This document shows positions 1-12,200 of a DNA stretch of 64,000 nucleotides, one piece after another. Position numbers and translations under genes: made by a program. Positions within the stretch are counted from its first letter, which is position 1. Each line of letters starts with the position of its first letter. The notes below the pieces were generated by a model, which was not told the origin of the DNA, did no database searches, and saw only the letters and a program-made list of their open reading frames with translations. Origin of the DNA: Branchiostoma belcheri (lineage: Eukaryota; Chordata; Leptocardii; Amphioxiformes; Branchiostomatidae); the NCBI RefSeq assembly GCF_001625305.1, contig NW_017804376.1:1227976-1291975 (forward strand), written 5' to 3'.

Positions 1-2075
1 GCTAGAAGATTCCATGCATGCGATTTATAAAGTTTAAGCAAGGACTGGTACAATGTCCTTCCTTTAAGTATAGATGCATGATTTAAAAAATATGACAGTA
101 ACTTGTTGTAGCTTCGTCGCCCCCCTCCCCAACCCTGAAAAAAATCCATCTAAAATTCCTCAAAAAAAAAAACGATGACACGTCTGTATCTGAATGGAAG
201 TTGGAGGTGTTTGCTCTTTGTCAAAGGAAGTTTTACCCTGAACCGAGACGATCTGGAATTCATCAGACGTTGGAGGAAAGATTAACGAACCACAACCAGA
301 CACTCCAGTTCCTGGTAAACAAACGAACAAAAATGTACAAAATTATTCTTTACATAGAAAAAAAACACTACACAATGTATAAAATGTAAAATTATGAATC
401 ACAGATATCTAGCTAGGTAAAGATTTGTAATCAAAATGATGACTTGTTTTTATTTCGTGTACAGTTTTTATGGAAAAGAGGGAGGGGGCATGCCCCCTGC
501 TGTTGTGCAACCTTGTCCAGCTTCCTGTTTCCAAGGTCGCTCGACCCCAATAGATTCGGCTACCACAATCAAACCTTAGTAGGATTATCTAGGCTTAAAG
601 TATTAAATCGAACAAGTTTTGCTATAAATCATTTTTAATCATTACTTGTCCCAACCAGGAACTTCGTGGTCAGGTGAATTGGGTTTCAAAGTGTGGAAAG
701 AAAAACTTGGCTTGTCTGGCGAGCATCCTTGTTTGGGTGTCTTAAGTGTTCTTTGTTTTCTGTGTTAAATGGAACGCAAGTGTACACAAAACGTACTTAA
801 GATGCCTCCACTGCTTCGGATTATACCCCCCCCCCTCCTCCAAAGTGTTTCAGACGAGTTATGACTGTAATGTCTCTCTTTTATTAACCCACTGAGTAGT
901 CTGAGGGGCACACGCCTGAGGTCGCTGTCTGGACTGTGTTAAACAAGTCGTTTGGTAACCAGAAACGAAACTACAAAGTGCGAATTTTCAACCTCACGTC
1001 TGAACGGATTTGCCAGCTTGTTGTCGGACCACAAGCAGTTCTGTCTCTTGTTAAGAAGTAGACCGTTTAATCACTCAAACTGTCAAGTAAAGTGTAGGCA
1101 TGGATTTAGCACTATTTTGGGTAATATTTGTCAGATTATGTTGTAACAAGTGTTTTGTTTCGTCTCCGTACGGTTGTTTAGAGCTCCAGTCAGTGTTATA
1201 AATTGTTGGGATCCCTCCATTATTGGTGAGGTCTCGTCCCTACCAAATCGGCCAACCTTACCAAACACACCGCCGCCGATTCAGACTGTTTATTTACATA
1301 TCTTTGTAATTGTTTAGAAGTTTTGCCAGAGGCAAGGGTCGGGATGTCATTTTGGGGCAAGTGTCACATGTAACCCTCCTACTCATGGGTGTCGGCCTGT
1401 CAAGCAACTCGGTTAGGCTTGAAGCCAAGGACCCAAAGCACTCTGGTAAATTCACCTGATGATCGCAGCTTCGAGTGAAACTGGAGCCTGGGTAATGAAG
1501 CCAAATTTCACCACATAAAACCCCACACAGTAGACATAGGTAACCCATGAGAATACACCAGACATCCTGTGACATTCCTGTGATGGATTTTGGCGCGTGC
1601 CTCTTGCACCGTGAAGAATCAATGTTACGGTATGAGTCTCCATCCTTCTCTCCTGAGAACAAGGCCACAAAAAAGGTTCGCAGGCGCGCCCTGTCTTTCC
1701 CAATAACTCACCATCGCTTACCCATAACCTCCAGGCTTCGACTCAAGGAACCATCAAAGAAATGGCCGTCTGTGAAGATAGATGTAAGACGGGGATAACA
1801 CATAGCTCGGCTCTCAAATTTCTTTCCTGATCTCGTTTGCTCGCTCCTTTGGGGCCTGGCCAATTTTCGTGAAAGCAAGGCCGTGCAGTCTTCAATAGCT
1901 TTTTAAACTCTAGGACTTACAGACAATATCCGAGTAAACGTTTGATCCAGTAGTACAAAGTAGTATTTCTCAAAGTTACTCAACTCCCATATATGTACTA
2001 GTATGTATCACTCTTCGTGTGGGATAGTACCTTGTGCGAGCTCCCCTGTTCCTTAGGTAACGTTACATGCGAAGC

Positions 2076-2111
2076 TGAATCACTTGGGTATTTTAATGCC
2101 CAAGTGATTCA
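2076..2111. repeat. Perfect 13-bp hairpin
   Basis: TGAATCACTTGGG at 2076-2088 is followed after a 10-base loop by its exact complement CCCAAGTGATTCA at 2099-2111. No other copy was noticed in the window and no target duplication is evident. It could be the core of a small palindromic element or a structured RNA. Function unknown. Confidence 0.7.
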
Positions 2112-4668
2112 AAGTTCTGAGTGGCATTACGTCCCAAATTGTCAAAAATATATCTACCATATTCCTACCATCAACAGTAGAAATTTGGAACAAAAAAGTC
2201 AATACTAGTAAATAGCTGTGATTAGAGACAGACAGAAGTTTAAATGTGAAGTAACTTCTTTCCTCGGCGCAAAACTCTGACAGCGTTCTGTCACAGCAGT
2301 TCCAGTGCTAAAATAATGCTGAGTGAGAGCTGATATAGATTAAAAACAGTCCCTAAGTAACACACCCACTGTGTGTCATCTCAGTCAGTCCTTCATGAGA
2401 GCTAGCCTGGCCATGGGAAGTCGTCAGGTTTCTCCAGGCGAACTGATGAGTGTGGAAAGCGTGCGTGTGAAGCGGCGGGGTCAGGCAGGGGTAATCCCTA
2501 CTCACGCTGATGGTACCGCAGAGTGCTGATAAACAACGTGACAACCTCTGACAGCCCGACCAACACCGCCGGTCAAGTACACTTCCAACATACCGGCGTG
2601 TCTGCTGGGCTTGTAAACACGAACAATCGACATATAATAACTTTAAAGGTACCAAACGCAGTTTTACGTCTTGAAAACAAGCTTTTTCAAAGTCAATATT
2701 CTAATCATTTCACTTAAATACATACTATTAAAGTTGAAACAACACTATGCAAATGTATGTATTTACGGAGCCAAAAAATGTGACGGAAAATGGCTACTGG
2801 TGGGGTCATGAGCTAATTTTGGGTACCACCCAGGAAACAGACATGTAGCAACTCTTACATTTACCCATCAATACATGTATAACTCTAACTGGGCTAATTT
2901 CTAGTACATTATCAGAGAAAGTAAAGCAATAGGAGACATATAAGTACTCTGTGATCAACTTTTACTACTACAATGAACTGCATTTGCTACTTGAAATTAT
3001 GGGGTTTGACTTCTTTGAATTGAAGGCAGTGGATAATGAATAGTCCCACGTTCCAAATAATGAGTGGGTTTTGTGATCTTTAATAATAATAGAAACTAGG
3101 GAGCTTTAAATACAACCTCCTTGTAGAAATATAGTCTTTTAGTGATCATCTAAATGATATGAAGGATGGGGACTGTAGTCTGTTCCTGTCGGTATTATAG
3201 TGAGGACATTGCGTGGCTAACAAAATGTTCTTCATTTTCCACTGCATTCATTGTGGAAGACATAAGCGGTCCTGTTTTCTCTCTATATATACTAAGCCCA
3301 TTGTGAGTTACTTAGTATCTAGCGATCTCTCTAGTCATTAGCGTGTATAGTTTATAACGGGTAGTGGTCCGAACGGTTTGTAGCGGGACAAGTCAGAGTT
3401 GGTGACAGACGTTAGGCATGTACAGGGTAGAGGTGTCGGCACGTTACACCGGCTGGGAGGGAAGGTCTTTACTGTTTAGTCTGTTTTCACTTCATACAAA
3501 CATCTACTGGACTTTGTAGTCGCTGACAAAGTGCTTGAAACGTTTAAATCACACCATGCGCTCTTTTGTTCGCGTTTTTAGCCATCTCCAGCTGCTTATG
3601 AACTGAAGTTTAGTAACTATGAAACAGTAAGTAGAAAAGTATAGTAAAGTAGCGGATGCTACTGTCTGACAGTTTTAACGCAGTTCCTTGGGTAGCAGTT
3701 TCCTTGTTTTGTATGAAATAATATGTACATTCTTCAACAGTTTAGAAAGCAGTGTATGTATGCAGAAGCTTGTGGTAGTTCTAAATTTGACATATTTTGG
3801 GTGACATCATCTTTCCACAGTGACTGATAAAAAATCAGGTGTTGACGCACAGAATTATGAGTTGTACCTCATATGGGCAAGACTAAAAAGAGGAATCTAT
3901 GTCCTTTCAGTATCTCAATTTTTAGAGTCAAATCCGACTCAAACGAAAGACAGCCCAAACGCCTCACGTCGACACTTGATTGTTCCCTTCCCGTTCGCTT
4001 ATCGCGAGCGAGCTTCAGGATTTATCACGTGTCTCCTTTATCACTAAAACTGTTCGCGCTGTCGCCTGGCCAATTCTGAGTCACCTTCCGTGATACTCCG
4101 CAGGCCCGCCGGGCCCAGGCAGGGTTCGGGACCTTTCGCTTCCCATTTTTGTCTGTAATTGACAGTACCCCGTGTTCCACTTCCGCCACACATACGGTAC
4201 CGTGTCGCTCGTAAATAGGTACTAAATCAGAACCGTTTGTTTGTCGCATTCCTTTCCCGAAAACCGCGTTAAATAAGGGATTTGTGGGACAACTGGCAAG
4301 TTGTTTTTTATGCTACAGACTACAGTAGCAAGGCATTGTAATTCCAAGTACACACGCTAGGTGGTGTCTGAATTACTCATGCATGGTTCAGCAATCAACC
4401 GATCTATGTTCTCAGGCTCAAAATTGACACTTTCGACTTTACCATCGAGAATTTCGACGTGTTTTAAGATACGTTTTTTTATTTCTTAATTATTCTTAAT
4501 TTGTTCTATTTGTCGGTGTTTCTCGTTAAAATACGTTAATACGACTTTCTAGTGATCAAAAGCCAAAAAGACACTGAACCAGTCCCTTTAAAGGTAACAG
4601 AACCTTGCAAGAACACGTCCTTAATTTAATAAACCAAGCCGAAGTACTTAATAGTACATCTGCTTGGA

Positions 4669-4779
4669 GATTACAAGAACGGTGCCTTTAGTGACTATTC
4701 AGTCTTTCCTAGAATTATCGCAGAGTGGAACTCGCTGTCACCAAGTACAGTAGGGGCATTGTCATTAGATAGCTTTTAA
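4669..4779 (+). mobile_element. LINE ORF2 C-terminal remnant
   Basis: Reading from 4669, the frame encodes a stretch with VFPRIIAEWNSLSPSTVGA followed by LSLDSF and a stop at 4777-4779. This is the typical C-terminal signature of CR1/Jockey-like non-LTR retrotransposon polymerases (FFPRT..WNSLP..). The same signature occurs intact in the larger LINE fragment at 58.7-59.2 kb. Upstream sequence is frameshifted, so this is an old 5'-truncated insertion without function. Confidence 0.65.
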
Positions 4780-5239
4780 AACAATGTCTAGAGTTAGATG
4801 TTCAAGGGTTAGGTGTGACAAGTCGATTGGTGCAATGTGGCCAGCTGCCGCCGCGCCGCGTGTCTGCGAAGGTGGTGTGTTACGCCGAAGGGCGGTTACT
4901 AGTATTCCGGCTATACAGATACAGATACAGAAACTATGGTCACGTCCACGACTCTCTAACACGCCTCACCTCAGCTTCGTGTTGTGCAAACACACACCCA
5001 AGGCTTCCACAATAACGCACTGTTTTCAGCAGGGGAGGGCTGGGCTCTTATTGACTCGCGTGCCTGAGTCGGGCTGCTGTAACTACCATTCCAACTTCCT
5101 CTGTGCTGAAAGGCTGAAAGGAAACTTTGTGGAGTGCAGATAAGAGAGGGATTGGTTCCGCTGTACATGGGAGAGTACAGATTGGCATCTGTTCCCATCT
5201 GGCTAAACCACCGAGAAGGGTCGAGGAAGAGCTTTCTGA

Positions 5240-5440
5240 TAGTCTCCACCAGACTCTTTTGCAGGCTGAATGAATAGTAGAAATCAGCCTAAAAAAGAGT
5301 GTAGCTGGGAAGGGGAGTTGGCCGGCCACAGAGCAGGCAAACTTGACCATCTATGCCGGCCAACTCCCCTGGCCAGCTACATTCTTTTTAGGCCGATTTC
5401 TACTATTTATTCAGCCTGCAAAGGAGTCTGATGGAGACTA
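5240..5440. mobile_element. MITE, TAGTCTCCACCAGACTC family
   Basis: This is a 201-bp, nearly full-length inverted repeat. It begins TAGTCTCCACCAGACTC and ends GAGTCTGATGGAGACTA, with internal arms of the form GGGGAGTTGGCCGGC / GCCGGCCAACTCCCC. It is flanked by a perfect 9-bp target duplication, GCTTTCTGA (5231-5239 and 5441-5449). It has no coding capacity. Related copies lie at 22403-22593 and 23415-23615. The 9-bp duplication suggests mobilisation by a Mutator-like (MuDR) transposase. Confidence 0.9.
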
Positions 5441-6061
5441 GCTTTCTGAGTCGCCACCAAGTCTAGGACAAAACTTAGTCAGCGTGACATTTATGACATT
5501 TGCGGTGAACTTTCATAGGGTGCATCTATCAGAAGTGATAAATGGACATACCTGAAATGGTTGTCATATCCGGTACACAATAAAGGCATCTAATTTACTG
5601 AGGAATTAAGAAATTCCACTAAAACCAAAGAGATTACTATCTGTTACAAATACTACAGTTAGTCACATTTTGTTTGTTTAATTCGGATTGTATCGTGTGA
5701 ACATGGATGGAGTTAAAAGATGCCCATGGCGTGCATTGAAAGCCCTTTCAGTTTTATGTAAATCAATTCTCCACTCTTTACTCGAATATCAAAAAAGTGA
5801 AAAGTGAGCATTCCAAATATCTATGTCATTTCCGGTACACAATAAAAGGGGTCAAGTTTACGAATAAATTAGAAAATTCCACAAATCTGACAGAGCCTCT
5901 AACTTTTACAAATGCTTTATTCAGACAATTTTCTATTCTTTGCCAGTATCATAATTGTTGTCTTGGCCCGAAATCTTGTCAACCATTGGTTAATTGGAAC
6001 AATGGTCAGCTCTCACCGCGCAGGCGCATGCCTACCTATGGGGCCTTGTAGCCATTGGCGA

Positions 6062-6201
6062 TCAGATGACAGTGGTTAGTGACATCATCACGCCTCGGAG
6101 ACTCCCAGCTTGGCGCACGCCCCTACAGCACACAGCAACCCGACCGGCTCCCTGAAACATGCACGCTGCGTTCTGAGTTCACCCCGCCAGTACAAGATGC
6201 A
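6062..6201 (+). promoter_or_regulatory. Probable ephrin 5' UTR / promoter-proximal region
   Basis: This is the GC-richer stretch just before the ephrin start codon. No TATA box is obvious and the transcription start cannot be placed. The reading frame stays open upstream to an ATG at 6079, so a 41-residue N-terminal extension is formally possible. The ATG at 6202 is preferred because it is followed directly by a clean signal peptide. Confidence 0.4.
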
Positions 6202-9200
6202 ATGTCGGATTCGCGACGTCTGAGGATATATCTGCCTGCGTGGATTCTGTTCTTGTTGGCCCTGGTGACCCCAGCGTTGGGACGAGGCTTCTCTTTTTAT
6301 TGGGACCAGTTATCGCCGTCGTAAGTACATGTACCTACTGCATATACACGGTCTAAACACACACACACCGCGGCATAGCGCTATACCCAGGGGGGAGGAT
6401 ACGCTATTTAGACCAAAATACTCTCGCTAAGCACTCGATAAGTGCCTCTCCTCTTACCATAACATTTATACGGGAGAAGTCTGTTTTCCTTAGTATCTAA
6501 AGCTTTGTAGAATATCATGTTTTAACCGTGGAATCGCTGTGCTTTGGGAAGTAGCGTGCAGAGCGTTGGGAACATTTCGCTTGGTTCACTAGTTGCACCA
6601 TGGATAAGTACACGTTCTTACACGGGCTTTATCTGGTCGTACAATCACTGCCTGGGGATAGAAATCACATTCGACACACAGAAGCGCGTTTTGCCTTTGC
6701 CCCGACACATGTATCCACGTCGTTTGTCTAGCGAGCACTACAGAGATTGTGACAACTGTGTACCGAGTCTGTAGAGTGTTTGTGTGCATAGGTGTACTTC
6801 TCTTGGGGGCGAGGACGTCAATTCTTTACAAGCGGAACACGTTCGGCAAATATTGTGTAAGAAAACTGCGAGTAAGCATGTGTGCTAACAACGCTGTGTG
6901 GATAGGTGTTAGGGATTTCTAGTAAATTCTCTCCATTGGTGAGGGGAAAACGTGCACGTTGTACCGAAGCACAGAGGAAGCTCTCTCTACCCTCTCTGCC
7001 CCTGAGCGGATGTCATACATGCCTGTTACACAGCGAGGCGGTTTCTTAGGAGACCTCGCAGAAATTTTGGCCGGCTTTCAAATGTTTCCTGCGACTTCTG
7101 GTTTACATGGGGCACTGATTCGATTTGGGTTCCGAGCAGTCACAGCTCGGTTTACGGTGCATACGTCTTGTTTTCACGGACATGCCAGTTACAATATCGC
7201 CAGTGGTAAAAGAAAGGAAGCTTTTAAACCTTTTACGTGTACAAACAAACCTCTGTTCTGTTGTGCCCTTGTTGTAGAAAACCGTCTGCCCCAAGCACTT
7301 GACCCCTCCTCTGAATTCTAATTCAAAACCGCCCTCCCCGTGTTGGTCTCGTTAAGAAACGCCAATTACACGTCTAAAACGACCACTTCTTGTCGTCAGT
7401 TTGGAAGGAAATGCTAAGGAACAGTGGTCTGGTGTAGTAGTGGTGTAGTAGACCACGTTAGAAAAGGAAAACAGTACTGGCTGTGGTAACATAATCTACC
7501 GATAATTCAGGAAACCAGCGAAGTGTGAGGCTTTACCTGCCTGGATTAGGGCTTGTCACAGGAGGGCAAATACTTGCTGACGTAACTATAGGTGACTCAG
7601 GCATAGACACGTAATTCTTGCATTTCTAGCACAGAAAATGTCGCTTTAACAAAAAATGTGGACCCCAGAAGAACACAAGAAACTTTGCAACAACCTTAAA
7701 TGCTTAACGCACAATTTTTGCTGTTGTATTGACTTCGAAAATATATTTGCAGACAACAAAGTCAGATAATTGTTTAGGAAGCCACACAGTTGGAAATATT
7801 TCGTGTCAACAGAGTTATGGCTTCGTCGGATCATGCAAATTTTGTGTTCGTTTTGTTGCTTTTTTCCAGACTGGCTAAGTCTACAATCATTCTGCATCAT
7901 AAAAATACATTTCCATAACTATGTTAGTACCCTAGTATGAATGTCCATTGAGCTTGGGTCCCACGATACATGACAATAGACCTTACGTTTGTCATGTAGT
8001 TCGTTAGCACCCTATTGTTAACACCCTATTGTGTTTTGGGGTCATTGTCTGATGTCTAGCAAGAAGCCTTGTCATTTGTCGTGTACTATTGTTATTATCT
8101 TTTGTTTTGCTGGAATCTAGACTATAGACTACGTACCTAGTTCACAACTACATGGCACAAATACACATCTTGGTTTTGGCTTTTCTTTTTTTCCCACGAG
8201 AATGGCCATTGTTGGGTTTATGTATAAAACAAACACCCCGTATACTTGTATTTATGTCCACTTGTTTGTTTGTAGGTACATGTATAGGTGTAGAAGCATT
8301 TGAAAAAGCCACTGTACAGTGTACTTCTGTTGTGCAAGTTAAATATATCAATAATAATGTACTGGTGTACTAAAGTCATAGACGTATAACTTTACAAGTG
8401 CTTAAATTTTTATCTATATTATATCAAATTATATGTTTATATATAAAGTTTATAATTGTAGAAGGCCAGTCCCTGCGAAGGAGGATGGTCTTGTACTTTT
8501 GCAATTGTAATGTCATTAAGGTATTCATATGTATTCTTTTATAAAATACCTGTAATTAGTAACGAAGGCTAGTTTAATAATGTCATGTTTCAGCTATACA
8601 ATATACTATCACAGTATTCGCCCTTTCACGTGAAACACCGTATAAAGGTGGTCAGCTATACAAGATACTATCTATTCGCTCTTTTGCGTGGTCACTGACT
8701 GCGAATCTGCGACCCGGAATGAAACGGTTGCCGGTGTCTGTCTGTCTGTATAAGCCTAAAGGTGTTCTTCTCATGCCGTCTCCACTCAGCAGATATAATC
8801 GCCCCGACAGGTCTGCACACACGGTATCGGCCAGCGCGTTCTCACTCCCTTTGTGCCGCCGATACCGGCCCGTCAGTCTGTCCGCGTGTTTCTCGCAGGG
8901 CTAAATGGCGCGGAAATAATCATACTCAAAAGGCACAAACAGAGCAAAACAAAGCTAACGATATCAAAGCATGGCAGTTATAGAATTGAACTTTCTCATT
9001 GGCTTTCTCTGAGTATTATAACATTTAGATACAGCGCACTTGACTAGTGATTTCTTCACTGTGGTTTTAGTACAAAAGCGTAAACAGAGCAACTTAGAAC
9101 ATAAAGCTAACGATATACCAAAGCAAAAGCTAGCAGTTATCGAATTGAAATTTTTCGCTAGCTTTCGCTGAGCGACAATATTAGCCTCTACCAGGCTTCG

Positions 9201-12200
9201 GGAAGCGGTTGGAAAGAGTAGAAGTTGGCCAAGTAGAGAGATAACATGCCAGAGGAGTTGGTTCGCTAGAGAGTACAATCTTCCTCTCAGTCTGGCATGT
9301 TATCTCTCTATTAGGTCAATTTCTACTCTTTCTAGCCGCGTCCCAAAGCCTGGTAGAGGCTACGACAATGTTGCAACCTTTAGATAAGATATACAGCTCA
9401 CTTGACAAGCGATTAGGAGCTTGAGTGTTCTTCCACGTGGTTTTAGTCCAACATTTTCACAGACCTGACTAGGAGTGTTTATTGATTTACTGTAGGTGTG
9501 TGTGACCTGTGCACGCTTGTTTTACCGTGCTGTGGTACCGACCGATCCGATTCACTGGGCCTGGCTGTGTGCACCGAAGCGCATTTTAATCTCTGTGTTT
9601 GGGATAGAATTTAACTGTAAACTTTGGCCTGAAAGCCCGGCATAGTGGCCACAAGAGCTCAAAACACCGCTCTGAATGAAAAACACACAATCCCGTGAAT
9701 AAGCAAAACACCGAGGTCTCTCGCCATGTTCTGTTGAAAAGAGCTGTACCCGCCCGCCATTCTACCTGCCATATTAGCAGACTTAGGTTAGAATGTTGCC
9801 ACCCATGCGGAAAATCTGGCTTTCAGATGCGGCCGGACGACCCAAAGTTTAGGAATTCTAGTGTTTATATTTCTTTGCGAGAATTAATGGCAAGTGTTTG
9901 GTGAAGGCATAGCAGCTGGTGCGATATTGAAGTACACAAGAAAGCCTTTCAAGGATTTGCAACCTGAACACCACACATCTAGACGTTGTGAACTCTTTCG
10001 CTTTCTGTTTATAGCTGGATAGAAGTAATATATTTCTCACATGGTCACTGTATGGCTGTTACCTTGTTGTTGTCCTGTTTGTGAGGTTGGTTGATAAATG
10101 TACGTGTATGGCGAACAGCTTTCAGCACCCAGAACTCATGTGTACAGACAAGATAGCTGGGATAGCGCCGGGAGCATGAGAAAACTGTAGCCTGTGTCAG
10201 TCTGTGTAATGTCACCCTCCAACTATGCAGAAAATGTCGTGCTACACAGCGAGTCAGGATTTTACCCCGAACGCTAAAAATTTCTCCACCATTCTGTCGC
10301 CGTTCTCTGTGTGTTTTTGTGAGTGAGTTACACCTCTCGAGCTCTCCGGGAATTCAAACATGGGAGGTCTGGTGTAACAAATGGAACGCCCTCCCCTCTC
10401 AGACAAGCTAAAGCTGGGTTAAGTACATGTTTGTCTGCTTGTCTTTCGACGCCCCCAATTTTAGCGCCGCTCAACGGTTCGCTACTTTCACATTATGTCC
10501 GTCTGTTAGAGTGCATTTGCACTGACCTGTTCCTTCTCAGCACAAATTAACGGCGGCACCTGCGGCCACTTTGTTCACAAAATATTCCACTTTTTCCCGC
10601 AAAAATCTGATTTTAAAACCGCTGTACAAAACTCAGGAGCAAGTACAATTGGTAATTTTACTATTGTTGAATTGTTGTCAAAATTTCTTAATTAAGTTGT
10701 AGCGTTTAGACGTAGTATTAGACCTTTTTAGTCGTTTGAAAGGAATAGACAGATGTAAACCCCCTTACAAAACTCACCTGTTAGAAGAACTGAGCATAAC
10801 AAAAACACCAACACAATTGTTGGGTGGTAAACCTGGGGTTATTGTAAAGAGGTGAACCTTGCGACCTCTTGCACTCTTTTGGCAGCTGTGTATATAGCTG
10901 CACTTGTATATAGCAAAACAAAAATCCAAGCACTTCAAGAACGATAGCACAGAGAACAAACACATGGTCAACTTTTCGAAATGCCAGTTAAACCCTATTG
11001 TAGCTAATGGTGGTGACTTGGCAACTTGAGTCTTGTCGTTTGGGAAATTGGGAGTTTTTAGACCTAACTATTTCGTACACTTTTCTTGCATTTTCCCACG
11101 GTAAAAATTGCCGGTGTTTGGCCGACGACTCGACGCTTTTCCGTCAATGTTGTAACAAACATCCGAAGCAAATTTGCAGGTTAGGGACGATTCACTAATG
11201 ATGATAAGGGGGTCTGTAGAACGCACATGTTCATAACAAGGACCACAATTTCTATACAAGAAATTATCCTTTATCTTAAATCATTAATGCTTGACACCTT
11301 GTGAGTTAAGATCATATCACATAAACGGAGGTCAGTTTACAAAAACAGTCAGAACAACCATGTCGGAACAACCGTTTAAGATATTCCGTGGTTTGCCCCT
11401 TGGCGATGAATTTTCCGACTGGCGCCTCCTCTAATTTCTAAGGTAATCACTTGTGTTTGTTTCCAGAGAGACCCTCCCTGTACTGTAGTGGTCCCGAGTG
11501 TGTGTGTTGAATTATTGATAGTGAGAGTCCAGCGGTATTGTTCCTCAGTGTCTTGGATACCTGTGCGGTTGTCGTATTGCGGACCGTGCCATCCCGCTAG
11601 CCTCCTTGGCAGGCTATAGGACTGGGCCTTTTTTGGGGCTAGGCCGACACAAGATACCCTGGATTCTTAGCCTCTGCCTAGCCTGGTAGCCAGCCTATTA
11701 ACTTCAGTACGATCTCTCTGTCACTTCGACTACAGACTCGGAGTGTGTACCAGAGCTGAATAGGCTGGCTTCCAGGCTAGGCACAAGATGCCTTGTACCC
11801 AAGTGACATGTTTTCAGAAAGAAAACGCATTACATGAGCTCCCTAAAAAGCTAAAGACCCCAGTCATTGGCTGCTCAGTAGGCTACCGTTCCACCATTTG
11901 CCACAGCAACAGGCTGGCAGCACATCCTGATTTTAGGAACGGCTGTCCCTAGTTTTCCTTCAACGCTTGCAACTTGGCGACGATATTCGCACTAATGAGG
12001 AACGGGAACCGCATCAGTCTTAACCCCCAATCCTAGGGTGAAACGGACCTACATTCTTGCTGTAACAGTTGTCCTGGTAGTTACGTTTTCAGAATGCCAC
12101 AGTCAGCTACTCAGCGCAAAGCTACACCCCTTCTGTGTGAGTAGCCAGGCCCCGCGGCGGTGGGGAAAAGTTTTTAACGTGTTATTTTAACATAGCCGGC

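Larger units (their letters stand above)
1..6078. other. Noncoding upstream region
   Basis: I see no supported coding exon here. All open frames are short and show no family resemblance on either strand. The stretch holds a 13-bp perfect hairpin (2076-2111), a decayed LINE tail (4669-4779), a 201-bp MITE (5240-5440) and a diverged direct repeat of about 80 bp (near 5558-5630 and 5822-5890, both containing CCGGTACACAATAAA). The rest is AT-rich unique sequence. It may include distal regulatory DNA of the ephrin gene or of a neighbour beyond the left edge. Confidence 0.6.

Noticed and set aside
4659..4670. TCTGCTTGGAGA as a solo MITE terminus
   Set aside because: It overlaps the start of the LINE C-terminal remnant, where it can be read as the conserved W-R-L-Q coding words.
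6079..6201. Upstream in-frame ATG for ephrin
   Set aside because: It would add 41 mostly polar residues before the signal peptide; the ATG at 6202 gives a normal ephrin start.
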